Assembly: GCF_037201975.1 (NCBI RefSeq)
Contig: NZ_CP147520.1
Coordinates: forward strand, 186,001 to 250,000
Source: Streptomyces sp. TG1A-60
Lineage (GTDB): Bacteria; Actinomycetota; Actinomycetes; Streptomycetales; Streptomycetaceae
Direction of reading: 5' to 3'
DNA: 64,000 nt
Part shown: one piece after another, positions 48,987 through 59,770 of the stretch
Numbering within the stretch: the first letter of the stretch is position 1
How the letters are laid out: each line of letters opens with the position of its first letter
Notes under the pieces: generated by a model
Seen by the model: only the letters and a program-made list of their open reading frames with translations
Told to the model about the DNA's origin: nothing
Databases searched by the model: none
Translations under genes and position numbers: made by a program

Positions 48987-51809
48987 TTGCTGATTCGCGC
49001 TGAACAGCATGAGGCGTTGGAGTATTTACTGAAGCTGTTCCATGGACGGTCCAGCGACAACGGCAGGGTGGTCCTTGTCAGCGGGACACTGGGAAGCGGA
49101 AAGACCCAACTACTGCACGAATTCTCCAGGCAGGCGTCCGATGCGGGCGCGCTGGTTCTCCATGCGACCGCTTCGCGAGCCGAGCGCGATCTGCAGATGG
49201 GGGTCACCGAGCAGCTGTTCCGCTGTGCCGACCTGCCGAGCGAGCTCGCCGAGGAAATCCCACGCCTCATCTCCGAGGCCTTCTCACCTCCTCGCCAGGG
49301 CGTCGGCTACCGATCCGAGCTGGGCCAACCCGTGGAGAACGAGGCCATCCGCCGGATCTGCAACACCTTGTTAGGCGCGTGCGAGGGGCGCTCCGTGGTC
49401 GTCGCCATAGACGATGTGCATTTCGCGGACACCGCATCACTCCAAGTGCTCCTCTACCTGCAGCGCCGAATGCACCCCCGGCGCATGCTCATGGTCCTCA
49501 ACGAGTGGGACCGGCCGCAGCCCACCTTGCCGCTGTTCCGGGCCGAGATAACACGCGTTCCCCACAGCAGAATTCAGCTGAAGCTGATGTCCGAGCGCGC
49601 CATCGGGACGATCCTGGAACGGACGGCGCATCACCCCAGGGACCCTCAGCTCGCGTCGACCATTCACCGGTTGAGCGGGGGCAACCCGATTCTGGCTCAC
49701 GCCCTGATCGAGGACCATCACCTCGAAGCATCTGACGGCGGAGGCGTGCGGACCGATGCTTCCGCGGTCGGGAAATCCTTCGAAATGGCGGTGCTGACCT
49801 GCCTGTATCGCTGGGAGCCGCAGATACTCTGCGTCGCCATCGGCATAGCCGTCCTGCAGAAGCACGCTTCCCCCGTCCTGCTCAGCCGCCTGCTCGACCT
49901 CGACCAGCGGGAGGTCATCCAGGCGATCGAGATCCTCACCCACGCGGGCCTGGCCCACGACAACGAGTTCCGGCATCCGGACGTCGCGACCGTCGTCCTC
50001 GCCTCGCTGTCACGCGAGGACCAGACACAGCTGTTCTCGAGGGCGGCGAAGCTCCTGCTCGATCTGGGCATGGCCACCACCGACATCGCCGCCCAGATCG
50101 TCGCCGCGGGCGAGGCCGACAGTGACTGGACCGTGCCCATCCTGACCGACGCGGCCGAACTCGAACTGGCCGCGGGGAAGACCTCGACCGCGCGCCTCTA
50201 CCTCAACCTGGCCCTGGCGGCGGCAACCGACGACGACCAGCACTTCGCCACGCTGCGCACGTTCTTCCATTCCACCTGGCAGACGAATCCCAGCGCGGTC
50301 GCGCCCCATACGGCGACTCTGCGGGAAGCCCTGGCCGAGGGCAGGCTCACGGGCAAGGACATCGTCGCCCTGATCAGAACGCTGCTGTGGCGTGGGGACA
50401 TGGCCGCGGTCTCGGCCGTGCTCTCTGAGGCGAAGAGATCCGAGGTCACCCTGGGTCACCAGGAAGGCAGCGAGCTCCTCCTCGTCTTCCACTGGTTCTT
50501 CGGCCCGTCCTTCACGAGGTCCTGGAATCTCGACGACCTCTGTCGAGGCACCGACGCCCGGACCGCCGGCACGCGTACGGAAACGGAACCGATCGACGTG
50601 TTCTCCCGGGTGTGGGCACGCGGAGGTGACGATGAGAGCACCTCCGTCGCCGAGGATGTCCTCTCCGCGTGCCGGGTGGACGACATGCCACTGGAGACGA
50701 TCACCACGTCGATCCTCGCCCTCGCCCACGGCGACCATCCCGGCAGGGCGCTGCTCTGGTGCGACGAGCTGATCGAACACGCCGGTCGCCGCGGCGCGAC
50801 CACCTGGCTGGCACAGCTCAAGGCGACCCGGGCCGATGTCTGCCTGCGCGATGGAGATCCCGAGGCCGCCGCCCAACTGGCCGAGGAAGCACTGTCGTTG
50901 GCCGGTGACGAGAACTGGGGCGTGGCGATCGGCTATCCGCTGTCGATCCTCATCCAGGCCGACATCGCGTTGGGACGGATGGACGATGCCGGCAGGGAAG
51001 CCCGGCGAGCGGTCCCGAGCGCCATGTTCGAGACCGTGATCGGAATCCGCTACCTGTATGCTCGCGGACGCCTCGCCCTGGCGGCCGGCCGGACGACGGA
51101 GGCGCTCGAAAACCTCCGGACGTGCGCACGGAGACTACGCGTCTGGCGTCTCGACGTTCCCGCCCTGATCCCGCTGACCATCAGCCTCGTCGAGGCCACC
51201 TTCCAGGCCGGCGAGTCCGAGTCCGCCCGGGACATGGCGCTCAGCCACTTGGAGGAGCCCGCGCTCGACCCCCGCACCCGAGGTGTCCTGCTCCGCATAC
51301 TGGCCGACAACGACGAGGCACAGGAGAGACCGGCCCTGCTGCGGGAGGCCATCCGCTGCCTGCGTGCCTCCGGTGATCGAGTGGAGCTGGCCCGAGCGGA
51401 GGCCGAACTGCTGCGGGTCCGCGCCGAGCTCGGCACGTACCCACCCCCACCGGAGAACGACGAGTCCGCGTTCGCCGACGAACTGGGCACCAGCGAGATC
51501 GAGCCGACGCCCGCGGTCGTCACCCACCTCAGCCGCGCCGAACTCCGGGTGGCGGAGCTGGCCGCGCAGGGAGACAGCAACCGGGAGATCAGCGACAAGC
51601 TCTGGATCACCGTCAGTACGGTGGAGCAACACCTGACGCGCATCTACCGGAAACTGAACCTGCCCGGCCGAGCGGGCCTGACAAGCCTCCTCCACTCGGA
51701 CATGTTCGCGGCAGACCCGGATGTCCTTCCGCCCCCGGCCACCGACCCCCCACAGCCCGGACCCGAGGCCGACCACCCCGCGGCGGAGATGGCGGGCCGA
51801 GGCAGCTGA
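48987..51809 (+). CDS. LuxR-family ATP-binding transcriptional regulator (LAL type)
   Basis: 940-residue large ATP-binding LuxR-type activator. An N-terminal AAA-like ATPase has Walker A SGTLGSGKTQLL (about residues 32-43) and Walker B VVVAIDDVHFAD (about 136-147). A long helical, TPR-like middle follows, and a C-terminal LuxR HTH about residues 847-903 (LSRAELRVAELAAQG ... TVSTVEQHLTRIYRKL). Such proteins commonly activate type I PKS clusters. The start is TTG 48987 behind GGGGGAGG. Two TTA leucine codons, codon 14 (49026-49028) and codon 129 (49371-49373), should make translation depend on the bldA tRNA and so tie the pathway to development. It is divergent from htpG and the biosynthetic operon and is the only pathway-type regulator that looks intact in the window. 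Confidence 0.93.
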   Translation: MLIRAEQHEALEYLLKLFHGRSSDNGRVVLVSGTLGSGKTQLLHEFSRQASDAGALVLHATASRAERDLQMGVTEQLFRCADLPSELAEEIPRLISEAFSPPRQGVGYRSELGQPVENEAIRRICNTLLGACEGRSVVVAIDDVHFADTASLQVLLYLQRRMHPRRMLMVLNEWDRPQPTLPLFRAEITRVPHSRIQLKLMSERAIGTILERTAHHPRDPQLASTIHRLSGGNPILAHALIEDHHLEASDGGGVRTDASAVGKSFEMAVLTCLYRWEPQILCVAIGIAVLQKHASPVLLSRLLDLDQREVIQAIEILTHAGLAHDNEFRHPDVATVVLASLSREDQTQLFSRAAKLLLDLGMATTDIAAQIVAAGEADSDWTVPILTDAAELELAAGKTSTARLYLNLALAAATDDDQHFATLRTFFHSTWQTNPSAVAPHTATLREALAEGRLTGKDIVALIRTLLWRGDMAAVSAVLSEAKRSEVTLGHQEGSELLLVFHWFFGPSFTRSWNLDDLCRGTDARTAGTRTETEPIDVFSRVWARGGDDESTSVAEDVLSACRVDDMPLETITTSILALAHGDHPGRALLWCDELIEHAGRRGATTWLAQLKATRADVCLRDGDPEAAAQLAEEALSLAGDENWGVAIGYPLSILIQADIALGRMDDAGREARRAVPSAMFETVIGIRYLYARGRLALAAGRTTEALENLRTCARRLRVWRLDVPALIPLTISLVEATFQAGESESARDMALSHLEEPALDPRTRGVLLRILADNDEAQERPALLREAIRCLRASGDRVELARAEAELLRVRAELGTYPPPPENDESAFADELGTSEIEPTPAVVTHLSRAELRVAELAAQGDSNREISDKLWITVSTVEQHLTRIYRKLNLPGRAGLTSLLHSDMFAADPDVLPPPATDPPQPGPEADHPAAEMAGRGS

Positions 51810-51882
51810 GACACAGAGGCACGAGTGCGGGGGCGGTCCCAACCGACCGCCCCTGCAACGCACGATTGCGCGACGCGGCCGG

Positions 51883-53271
51883 CCCTCAGCTTGGCGTTTA
51901 ACCTCGGCGGGCTTGGTGTTCCTTGATCGATTCGGCGCGTTTGACGGTCTTGCCGACGGCATGGCGCCTGGCCCGGTGCTTGTTCTTCGAGCCGGGAGGC
52001 CGTCCCGGGCCTGGCTTGGACGGTTTCGGTGCGGCCGCCGGACGGGCTGCTGTCGCGCGGACGTTGCGAAACCCCCGGCGGACCCGGGCGGGGGGTGAGG
52101 CGGCGCGGTACGGCGGGCCGTTCCCAGGGGCGCCGGAGGTCCTCGGCCAGGGGCCGGGCGAGACGGAGCTGGGTGTGGGCGGCGATGATCAGCCAGGTCC
52201 ACAGGTCGGCCGTGTCGGGATTCCTGATCTTCGGGGCGGTCCAGCCCAGGGTCTGCTTCATCAGCCGGAAGGTGTGCTCCAGGTCGAAGCGGCGGAGGAA
52301 GGACTGCCACCAGCGGTCCACGTCCGCCGGTGCGGCGGCGGTGGCCGAGCACCACAGCCAGACCGGTTTCGGGTCGCGGTCGCCGGGCAGGCGCCGGACC
52401 TTCAGGCGGATCAACGTGCCGTGAAGGATGGGGAGTTCTTCCTTGGCATGGTTCAGCCAGGGCCCGCGGTGGGTGAGCCGGGGGTGCATCCGGTCCCAGG
52501 CCGTCGCGGTGGCCGTGCCGTAGCGGATGGTGTCCGTGGCGGTCGTGACGTCGGGCTCGTGCCAGCTGTCGGGCTTCTTGAACGTGAGGACGCCGCCATG
52601 CCGGCGGGGGCGCCCGCCCCGGGGACCCGACCGGGCGGGGCCGGGATCGCGGAGCATGACCCGGTCCGAGCGCAGGCGCCCGACCAGCACGACGGGCAGG
52701 CCGGCGAGAGCATGGGTCAGGTAGGCGACGTCATAGCCGGAGTCCATCACGATCAGGATGTCCGGGTCGCCCGGTCTCCAGTGGCCTGCGCTCGTCAATC
52801 GCTCGACGACGTCGCGGAGTTGGGCGGCAGTGAGGGTGGTCGCGTCGTCGGCCGGGCCCAGACGGACCGCGTCCAGGACAGAGCCAGCGCGCGGCGCAAT
52901 CGTGTCGGTTCCAGCCAGCCGCGGTCCAGGGCCGCGTACAAGGCGCCGTGTCCGCGCCGGTGCTCGACCGCCAAGGAGAGCTCGACCAGGGTTTTCACCG
53001 GCCCGTCCGCGCACAGCATCGCGTCGGTGAGCTCGAAGAGAGCGTCCGCGCGGCTGTACAGGCAGTCGTAGAACTCGACACGAAAGTGGGATAGGACGCC
53101 CAGTGCGGCGTCGGCGGGACCTGCAGGAGCAAGACTCTTCACCAGCGGCCGTTCCTTCACGCGACGTTGCTCGACACCTCGAAGCGTGAAGAACGGCCGT
53201 CCTGCTCTCCCTCGAAGAACACGAGATCAGCGGGTCGAGTGAACCGGCGAGGTTAAACGCCAAGCTCAGGG
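51883..53271. mobile_element. Decayed IS701-like insertion sequence
   Basis: Bounded by inverted repeats sharing AGCTTGGCGTTTAACCTCG with two or three mismatches around it (about 51883-51910 and 53244-53271). It encloses one broken transposase gene on the minus strand. No target-site duplication is obvious. It lies between the LAL regulator and tpg without disrupting either. Confidence 0.8.
51896..53160 (-). pseudogene. IS701-like transposase, disrupted
   Basis: The N-terminal part (from GTG 53160, KERPLVKSLAPAGPADAALG to WLEPTRLRRALA) is typical of a Streptomyces IS701-like transposase. Near 52900-52890 the sequence jumps to the later LDAVRLGPADD region in another frame, so an internal segment of roughly 70-80 codons including an expected catalytic Asp region is missing. 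A second frame change falls in a G6 run at 52090-52095; removing one base restores the expected tail (RPPGSKNKHRARRHAVGKTV, ending IKEHQARRG) with a TAA inside the inverted repeat. The deletion makes it non-functional; the G6 shift may be a sequencing error. Confidence 0.85.
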
Positions 53272-53416
53272 ACGGTACCGGGGAGCCGTACAGGTTGTTC
53301 CCGGATTGCGCGAATCCGATGCAGTCCTCACAACACAAGTCACCAACTCACGCGCTCGCTCGCCCTCTGAAGGGTTCAGTCACAACCGGGCTCGCAGACT
53401 GTTCGGTGTGCGGCTA

Positions 53417-53974
53417 CTACAGGTCGAACTCAAGGTGTTCGATGTCCGTGAAGCGGACATGCTCCAGCTGACCGGCGCGGCGTCCGCCGTCCTGGAAGTA
53501 CACCTCCTTGAGCCCTTCCGCGGCGATCTGCCGCAGACGTTGCTCGGTGGCGCCGTGTTCCTGGGCCTCGAAGAGACGGGCGGCGTACTGCGGCGGCAAC
53601 GCCACGGTCAGGTGCCGGATGCGGTCCTCGTCAGTCGAGCCGACCGGTGCGGTGTAGCCGATCCGGGCCCGCGTGTCGACGACGATGCCGCCGGTCGTCG
53701 CCGCCCTCTGTCGGGCCTTGGCCCGGATCTGCGGCTGCCACCGCCTCTTCACCTCGTGTTCCAGGCGCACGGCGAGGGCCGGGCGGGGCTTTTTGATCTG
53801 GTCCTTCACGTACCGTTCGACGGTGCGCTGGGAGATGCGCAGCATCTGGGCGACCGGCTTGGTGCCCTTGAGCTGCTTGACCAGGTACCGCATCTGCGCG
53901 GGCGCGCTCTTTGGCGCCGGGCGGGTGAACGCCTTCTGTACCGCGGCGTCCAGGCCGTCTCCGAACAGGCTCAT
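53417..53974 (-). CDS. tpg: Telomere terminal protein Tpg
   Basis: 185 residues starting MSLFGDGLDAAVQKAFTRP, the characteristic N-terminus of Streptomyces terminal proteins. Tpg is covalently attached to the 5' ends of linear chromosomes and plasmids and primes end-patching DNA synthesis. Visible: an HTH-like segment PVAQMLRISQRTVERYVKDQ (about residues 40-59) and basic stretches through the middle. The length matches chromosomal Tpg proteins. The ATG overlaps the tap stop codon as ATGA, so the two are translationally coupled, the classical tap-tpg arrangement. Its presence indicates a linear replicon, and such genes usually sit near chromosome ends. Confidence 0.95.
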   Translation of the reverse strand: MSLFGDGLDAAVQKAFTRPAPKSAPAQMRYLVKQLKGTKPVAQMLRISQRTVERYVKDQIKKPRPALAVRLEHEVKRRWQPQIRAKARQRAATTGGIVVDTRARIGYTAPVGSTDEDRIRHLTVALPPQYAARLFEAQEHGATEQRLRQIAAEGLKEVYFQDGGRRAGQLEHVRFTDIEHLEFDL

Positions 53975-56229
53975 CGTCGCCCTTTCCTACTCTCCGTTGT
54001 CGGCGTCGGTGACGGTGCCGTCCTTGATGTACCGGGCGAGGTTGAGTTCGGGTGCGTGGAACCGCTCGCGGACCTCTTCCCCCACAGGACGGTCTGGGTG
54101 CCCTCATGCTTGACCAGGCCCGGGTTGATACCGAGCTTGAAGCCGCCGGGCAGCGGCTTGCCATCCCGGTAGGGCAGGAAGTCCAGCGGGCTGGTGCCGG
54201 CGGCCGTGTAGACGACGCAGTCGGACAGGATCGCCACCGGGTACTGCCCGGTGAACGCCGCGTGCTTGACGATCTTGCGGTGGAGGTTGATCCGCGTGCG
54301 GGAGATGACCGCCGCGCGGATGTCCGGCCGCCACGTCGGGCGGGACAGCGCCCGCCAGGGCTCGCCCGGCCGCCAGCCCTCACCGCGGGGGCGCTCGCGT
54401 AGTTTGCCCAGGCCACCCTTGACCGTGGCCTTGATCGCGGAGACGACGATCGCCAGCTCGGGGTCGCGCTCCTTGTAGCCGTCCATCGCCGCCAGGAAGT
54501 TGGCCGGCGCCATGTCCGCGTGCACACCGAGGTCGGCCATCGTGGCGAGGAAGGCGTCACGCAGCCGCTGGTACCAGCCGTCCAGATAGCGGCCGTTGTC
54601 GTAGCGTACCCACGCCTCGATCGGCGTGACGTCGTAGCCGAGCTCCACCGCGTACGCCACGGTGGGCGTTGCGTACCAGGCCGGGCCCTCGGGGCGCTCG
54701 CCCTTCGGCGTGAACGGGCTGGGCAGCAGACTCGCGTCCAGGTCAGCCCACTTGTCCTTGGCGACCTTCACCCTCGACAGGTCGACATGTGACAGGTCGA
54801 CCAGCCACGAGCCGGGCAGCTTCGCATCGAACACCGGCGCCTTGACGTGCGTGGGCGCACCGAGGCCGACGACCAGGCCGTTCGCTCCGGCGGCGAAGGC
54901 CATGTTCACGTCGATGCCGACCAGGTGCCGCAGGGTGCATTCGGCGTCCGTCATCGGACGCGCCCAGTCGTATGCCTCCTCGAACAGCTTCTCCGCCGGG
55001 CCGCGGACGTGGAAGCGGGGCAGATTCGCCAGGAGCGGGTGCCCGTCGGGGGCCTCGCACGGGGCGCAGTCCACCGGGTCCTTGCCCAGCGAGCCGGGGT
55101 TGTGCTCCGAGTGCCGCTTGCCGTCGGCGTGGGGCTCGGAGGCGCGGGTCGGCGGGTGCATCGCGGTCATCAGCTCCAGGCCGGTGACTGCGGTGGAGCC
55201 GCGCGGCGTCATCACCCGCGACGCGTACACACCCAGCACGCGGGCGAGTTCCGCCGACGGCAGTTGCCCGGCCTCGCCCCAGTGACGGGAGTCGAGCGCG
55301 TGCCAGGACGGGATGCACAGCTGGACGCAGTTGCGTTCTGAGCCCTTGGCCGGGCGGTAGATCCGCGCCCACGGCCCGAACCCGCGCTTCGTGAGCTTCC
55401 AGTCGGCGCGGGCCAACTGCTTGATGACCTTGTGGCCCTCGGGGATCCGCCCGGCGAGCTTCTCCTCATCCGTGAGGGCGACCGGCAGGCCGTAGCACTC
55501 CAGTGCAGCCTCGGTGAGCACGAGCAGTGGGTCGGCGGGCTTGCCCGGGCCGGACAGCTTCGGCTGCCCGAGCTTGGCCTCCTTGAGTGTCCAGTCGACC
55601 AGGGCCGGGATGCTCTTGGCGGGCACGTCCAGGACCAGGCCGCCGGTGCAATACGCCAGCACCTGACCGTCTTCGACGTCGACGACGGCGAGTGGACCGT
55701 TCTCGAACCGCCGGTCGACGCCGCCCGCCGAGGCGTTGGCGGGGGCGACCTTCTTCGCGGCCGGGCGGTGCGACGTCGACGACGGCCTAGCGGTGCGCGC
55801 CGGACGCGACATGGGAGTGGATACGGTCTCGGTGATGGGGCGGGTCTGGGTGTTCTGTTCGGTCGTCATATCCGCAGCCTCAGGCGTTGTGCCTGTGGAT
55901 ACGGTCCCGGCTTCGGGAGCCGGGGCAGGCATGCCGGCGCACGTCTCAGGAACGGCCGTGTCCTTCACGGGTGCTGCGGCATTGGGGGCGGCGGGGTAGA
56001 TCTCCGCGAGCTTGCTGAGCAGGCGCGCGTACGCATCACGCTCGGGGGGCCTGGGCTCCGTCTTGCCGGACTCCCAGGCGCTGACAGTCGCCCGACGTAC
56101 CTGCAGAGCCTCCGCCACCTCGTCCAGCGTGAAGCCATGGGCCTGACGCAGCCGCTTGCGCTCCGTCGGCGGCGGCAGCGGAGACCGGGACGCGATCAGC
56201 GCGTCGACCCGGTCGAACAACTCGGACAT
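53971..56229 (-). CDS. tap: Telomere-associated protein Tap
   Basis: 752 residues. Tap binds the single-stranded 3' overhang of Streptomyces telomeres and recruits Tpg. The start at 56229 is chosen from AGGAGG five bases upstream and the family N-terminus MSELFDRVDALIASR. An XRE-type helix-turn-helix lies about residues 25-55 (LRQAHGFTLDEVAEALQVRRATVSAWE), then a Pro/Ala/Thr-rich linker to about 170, then the long conserved body characteristic of Tap. Two 19-bp palindromes upstream, one at the expected -35 position, suggest that this HTH autoregulates the operon; that is inference. The longer in-frame extension upstream of 56229 lacks family similarity and is rejected. Confidence 0.95.
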   Translation of the reverse strand: MSELFDRVDALIASRSPLPPPTERKRLRQAHGFTLDEVAEALQVRRATVSAWESGKTEPRPPERDAYARLLSKLAEIYPAAPNAAAPVKDTAVPETCAGMPAPAPEAGTVSTGTTPEAADMTTEQNTQTRPITETVSTPMSRPARTARPSSTSHRPAAKKVAPANASAGGVDRRFENGPLAVVDVEDGQVLAYCTGGLVLDVPAKSIPALVDWTLKEAKLGQPKLSGPGKPADPLLVLTEAALECYGLPVALTDEEKLAGRIPEGHKVIKQLARADWKLTKRGFGPWARIYRPAKGSERNCVQLCIPSWHALDSRHWGEAGQLPSAELARVLGVYASRVMTPRGSTAVTGLELMTAMHPPTRASEPHADGKRHSEHNPGSLGKDPVDCAPCEAPDGHPLLANLPRFHVRGPAEKLFEEAYDWARPMTDAECTLRHLVGIDVNMAFAAGANGLVVGLGAPTHVKAPVFDAKLPGSWLVDLSHVDLSRVKVAKDKWADLDASLLPSPFTPKGERPEGPAWYATPTVAYAVELGYDVTPIEAWVRYDNGRYLDGWYQRLRDAFLATMADLGVHADMAPANFLAAMDGYKERDPELAIVVSAIKATVKGGLGKLRERPRGEGWRPGEPWRALSRPTWRPDIRAAVISRTRINLHRKIVKHAAFTGQYPVAILSDCVVYTAAGTSPLDFLPYRDGKPLPGGFKLGINPGLVKHEGTQTVLWGKRSASGSTHPNSTSPGTSRTAPSPTPTTESRKGRR

Positions 56230-56248
56230 GGCCACCTCCTGTTCCTCA

Positions 56249-56313
56249 ACTATAGCGTGAAGCGTACGGATCGCGTACGCATCGAGCACAAGTAGCGTAC
56301 GTATCACGTACGC
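56249..56313 (-). promoter_or_regulatory. tap-tpg promoter with two palindromic operators
   Basis: A -10-like TATAGT lies at 56249-56254 (minus strand). Two perfect inverted repeats with arms GCGTACG/CGTACGC and a 5-base spacer occur at 56262-56280 (GCGTACGGATCGCGTACGC) and 56295-56313 (GCGTACGTATCACGTACGC), 33 bp apart start to start, about three helical turns. The first overlaps the expected -35 region, as for a repressor. The second overlaps the 3' end of the AraC pseudogene. Confidence 0.75.
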
Positions 56314-56948
56314 AGGCTCTTCAGGGTCACGGGGCGGCGGCCCTGGTCGACACCGCCCAGCGCGCTTGTCCCGTGCTGCCGGACCTTGAGCGTGTGCCAA
56401 CGAAGCTTGAGTGGTCGCTCCCACCCTCCAAAGCACTGCTGGCGGTACTCCTGTGGGCTCAGCCCGTACGCGCTGCGGAAGGCCCGGCTGAAGCTCGCCT
56501 GGTCGGTGAACCCCCTGCGGGCCGCTATCGCCCGGATCGGTTGACGTCCGCGCAGCGGGTCTGCGAGGTCGCGGCGACAGTGTTCCAGCCGACGTTCTCG
56601 GATCCAGGCCGAGACTGTGGCTCCCTCCGCTTCGAAGAGCCGGTGGAGCGACCGGACGGACATGCTGTGCGCAGCTGCGATGATCGCGGGCGATAGTTTT
56701 GGATCGGCAAGGTGGCGGAGCATGAAGTCCCGCACGCGCAGCAGCATCGTTTCTCCCGTACAGGACGGTGCGGTCTCCGGGCCGGATTCGAGTTCGTGCG
56801 CCAGTACGGCATCCACGAGATCCACCACGATCCCGGACAGGCGGCCTGTGTCGGCCGGGGTAAGGGCCGCGGCCTGCCGCAGAGCCTGCCGCACGGTGGT
56901 GGCCAGCAGCGCGCCCATTCCGCTGCGCCCGGGCAGCCGACGGGCAGT
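56304..56948 (-). pseudogene. AraC-family transcriptional regulator, 5'-truncated
   Basis: About 214 codons remain, from TARRLPGRSGMGALLA to the C-terminus. An AraC-type double HTH is intact in the C-terminal half (LSPAIIAAAHSMSVRSLHRLFEAEG ... RAIAARRGFTDQASFSRAFRSAYGLSPQEYRQQ). The N-terminal ligand-binding domain expected in this family, about 120 residues, is missing because the 1.04-kb inverted-repeat element abuts at 56948/56949. Continuous reading into the element adds residues encoded by the element, not by the regulator. It no longer has its own start or promoter, so it is most likely non-functional. Confidence 0.8.
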
Positions 56949-57126
56949 GAGGCTCCGCCAAGCTCGTTTCCGCAGTTCAGTGGGGCTGGTGTGATGCGTC
57001 GGTGAGGTCCTCACGCTGGCAGGTGGGGTGATCGTTAGCACGAGATCGTCTGGCGCAGGTGTTCTCGTGGGTTCTGGAGTGAGGTTCGGGGGTCGCCGCG
57101 TAGGTTCTGCGCTGGGAGGGATGTTC

Positions 57127-57873
<747 letters not shown>

Positions 57874-57986
57874 CGGAGCGGGCGGATGATCTCGCCCCGA
57901 CGATCACGCCACCTGCCAGCGTGAGGACCTCACCAACGCATCACACCAGCCCCACTGAACTGCGGAAACGAGCTTGGCGGAGCCTC

Positions 57987-58203
57987 AGTGAGGACGCGGC
58001 CATGGAGCGGTTCCTGGAGTTCCAGGAGACGTGGGGGAAGAAGTACCCGGCGATCGTGAAGCTGTGGTCGGACGCCTGGGCCGAGTTCGTGCCCTTCCTC
58101 TCCTTCGACGTCGAGATCCGCAAGGTGATCTGCTCGACGAACGCGATCGAGAGTGTCAACGCCCGCATCCGCAAGGCCGTCCGGGCCCGCGGCCACTTCC
58201 CTA
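57987..58203 (+). pseudogene. IS256-family transposase remnant (C-terminal fragment)
   Basis: About 72 codons (EDAAMERFLEFQETWGKKYPAIVKLW ... VICSTNAIESVNARIRKAVRARGHFPN) match the C-terminal region of IS256/mutator-type transposases, including the conserved ICSTNAIESVN motif. The fragment is cut on the left by the inverted-repeat element and on the right by the IS1380 element, so it predates or was trapped by both. Confidence 0.9.
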
Positions 58204-58205
58204 AC

Positions 58206-59770
58206 CCTGGATATTCAGCGGAATTGGGTGACCTGACGCCCCGATAGCAGAATGGTGCCGCTGACCTGCGAGGATGCGAGTGTCTACGTCGTATCCGCTG
58301 CAAGAATCAGGGCACCAATCTGGTGAGCAAGAGTACAGGGTGGGACCGTCGGCTGTCCGTGGTGGCTGACGGGAAGAGACTGATCGGGCATGCCGGTGCG
58401 GTGCTGCTGCGCCGGTGCGCGGACCGCACAGGGCTCACCGGGGCGCTGGCGAAGGAGTTACCGTCCAGCACAGCGGCCATCTGGCGGGAACGGGCGGGCG
58501 TCCTGGTGCACCTGGCCGTCGCGATCGCGCTCGGGGCGGCGAACCTGTCGGAGGCCGAACAACTCCAGCTTCATCACCGGCCGTTGTTCGGGCCGTCGGC
58601 CTCGGACTCCACCGCTCGCCGCACCCTGGCCGCGCTCGACGAGACAGTCCTGGCGAAGATTGCGAAGGCACGAGCCCGGGTGCGCCGGCATGTGTGGAGT
58701 CTGCTGCGTCTGCGGCCGGGCGGCTTCCCCTGGCTGACGGTGGCGGGCAAACGGCTGACCGGCTGGATCGTCATCGACATCGACGCCACCATCATCACGT
58801 CCGCGTCCAAGAAGGCGGGGGCAGCAGTCACCTTCAAAAAGACGTTTGGGTTTCATCCGCTGGCCGCGTGGTGCGCGAACACCACCGAATCGCTGGCGAT
58901 GCTCCTGCGTCCGGGGAATGCCGGAGCAAACACGGTAGCCGACCACATCCGCGTGCTCACCGACGCCCTCGCCCAGATCCCCGGCTCCTCAGCAGCGAAG
59001 ATCCTCATCCGGCTGGACGGGGCCGGGGCCACCCACGGGCTGCTGGAACACCTCGAAGCGTTGAACACCACGCGGCGTACGGTCCGCTACACGGTCGGCT
59101 GGACGATCACCGAAGACGACGAGAAGGCCATCGCAAAGCTGCCCAAAAGCGCCTGGGAGACCTCCCTGCACCAGGACGGCAGCCTCCAAGAGGGCTACTT
59201 CGTCGCCGAGTTGACCGGGCTGAACACCCGTGAGGGCTGGCCGGAGGGCATGCGGCTGATCGTGCGCCGCGTCAGGCCCACCCGCCGGCACCTGAAGAAA
59301 CTGACCGCCTTCGAGAAGAAGACCGGCTGGCGGTACTGCATCACCGCCACCAATATCCGGCACATGTGGGGCATCGCCGGCTCGGGCCACAGCCAGTTCC
59401 TGGACGTCCTGCACCGCTCGCACGCCAAAGTCGAGGACCGGGTCCGCACCAACAAGGCGACGGGACTGGACAATCTGCCGTCCGCCTCCTGGGAAGTGAA
59501 CCGCGGCTGGATGCTCGCCGCGAACCTCGCCGCCGATCTCGACGCCTGGGTTCGGCTGCTGGCCCTGCACGACATCGAGGGCCTGGCCGACGCCGAGCCC
59601 AAGACCATGCGCTTCCGCCTCTACCACCTGCCCGCCCGCCTCGCCGACCACGCCCGACGCCGATGGCTGCGCATCGACGCGACCTGGCCCTGGGCCCAAG
59701 CGTTCACCACCTGCTGGCAGCGGCTCAGTGCGTTGTGGCAAACCGGATCTTGTTCGAGCGGCAGCGGGTG
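58206..59770 (+). mobile_element. IS1380-family insertion sequence, right end not visible
   Basis: The left end appears to begin at CCTGGATATTCAGCG near 58206, abutting the IS256 remnant. The interior encodes a near-complete IS1380-type transposase. No inverted copy of the left end is found after the gene, where the sequence passes directly into the IS5-type element, so the right end is probably deleted. Confidence 0.7.

Noticed and set aside
56230..56961. N-terminal extension of Tap
   Set aside because: The extension overlaps the AraC remnant in antisense. The family N-terminus MSELFDRVDALI and a strong ribosome-binding site fix the start at 56229.
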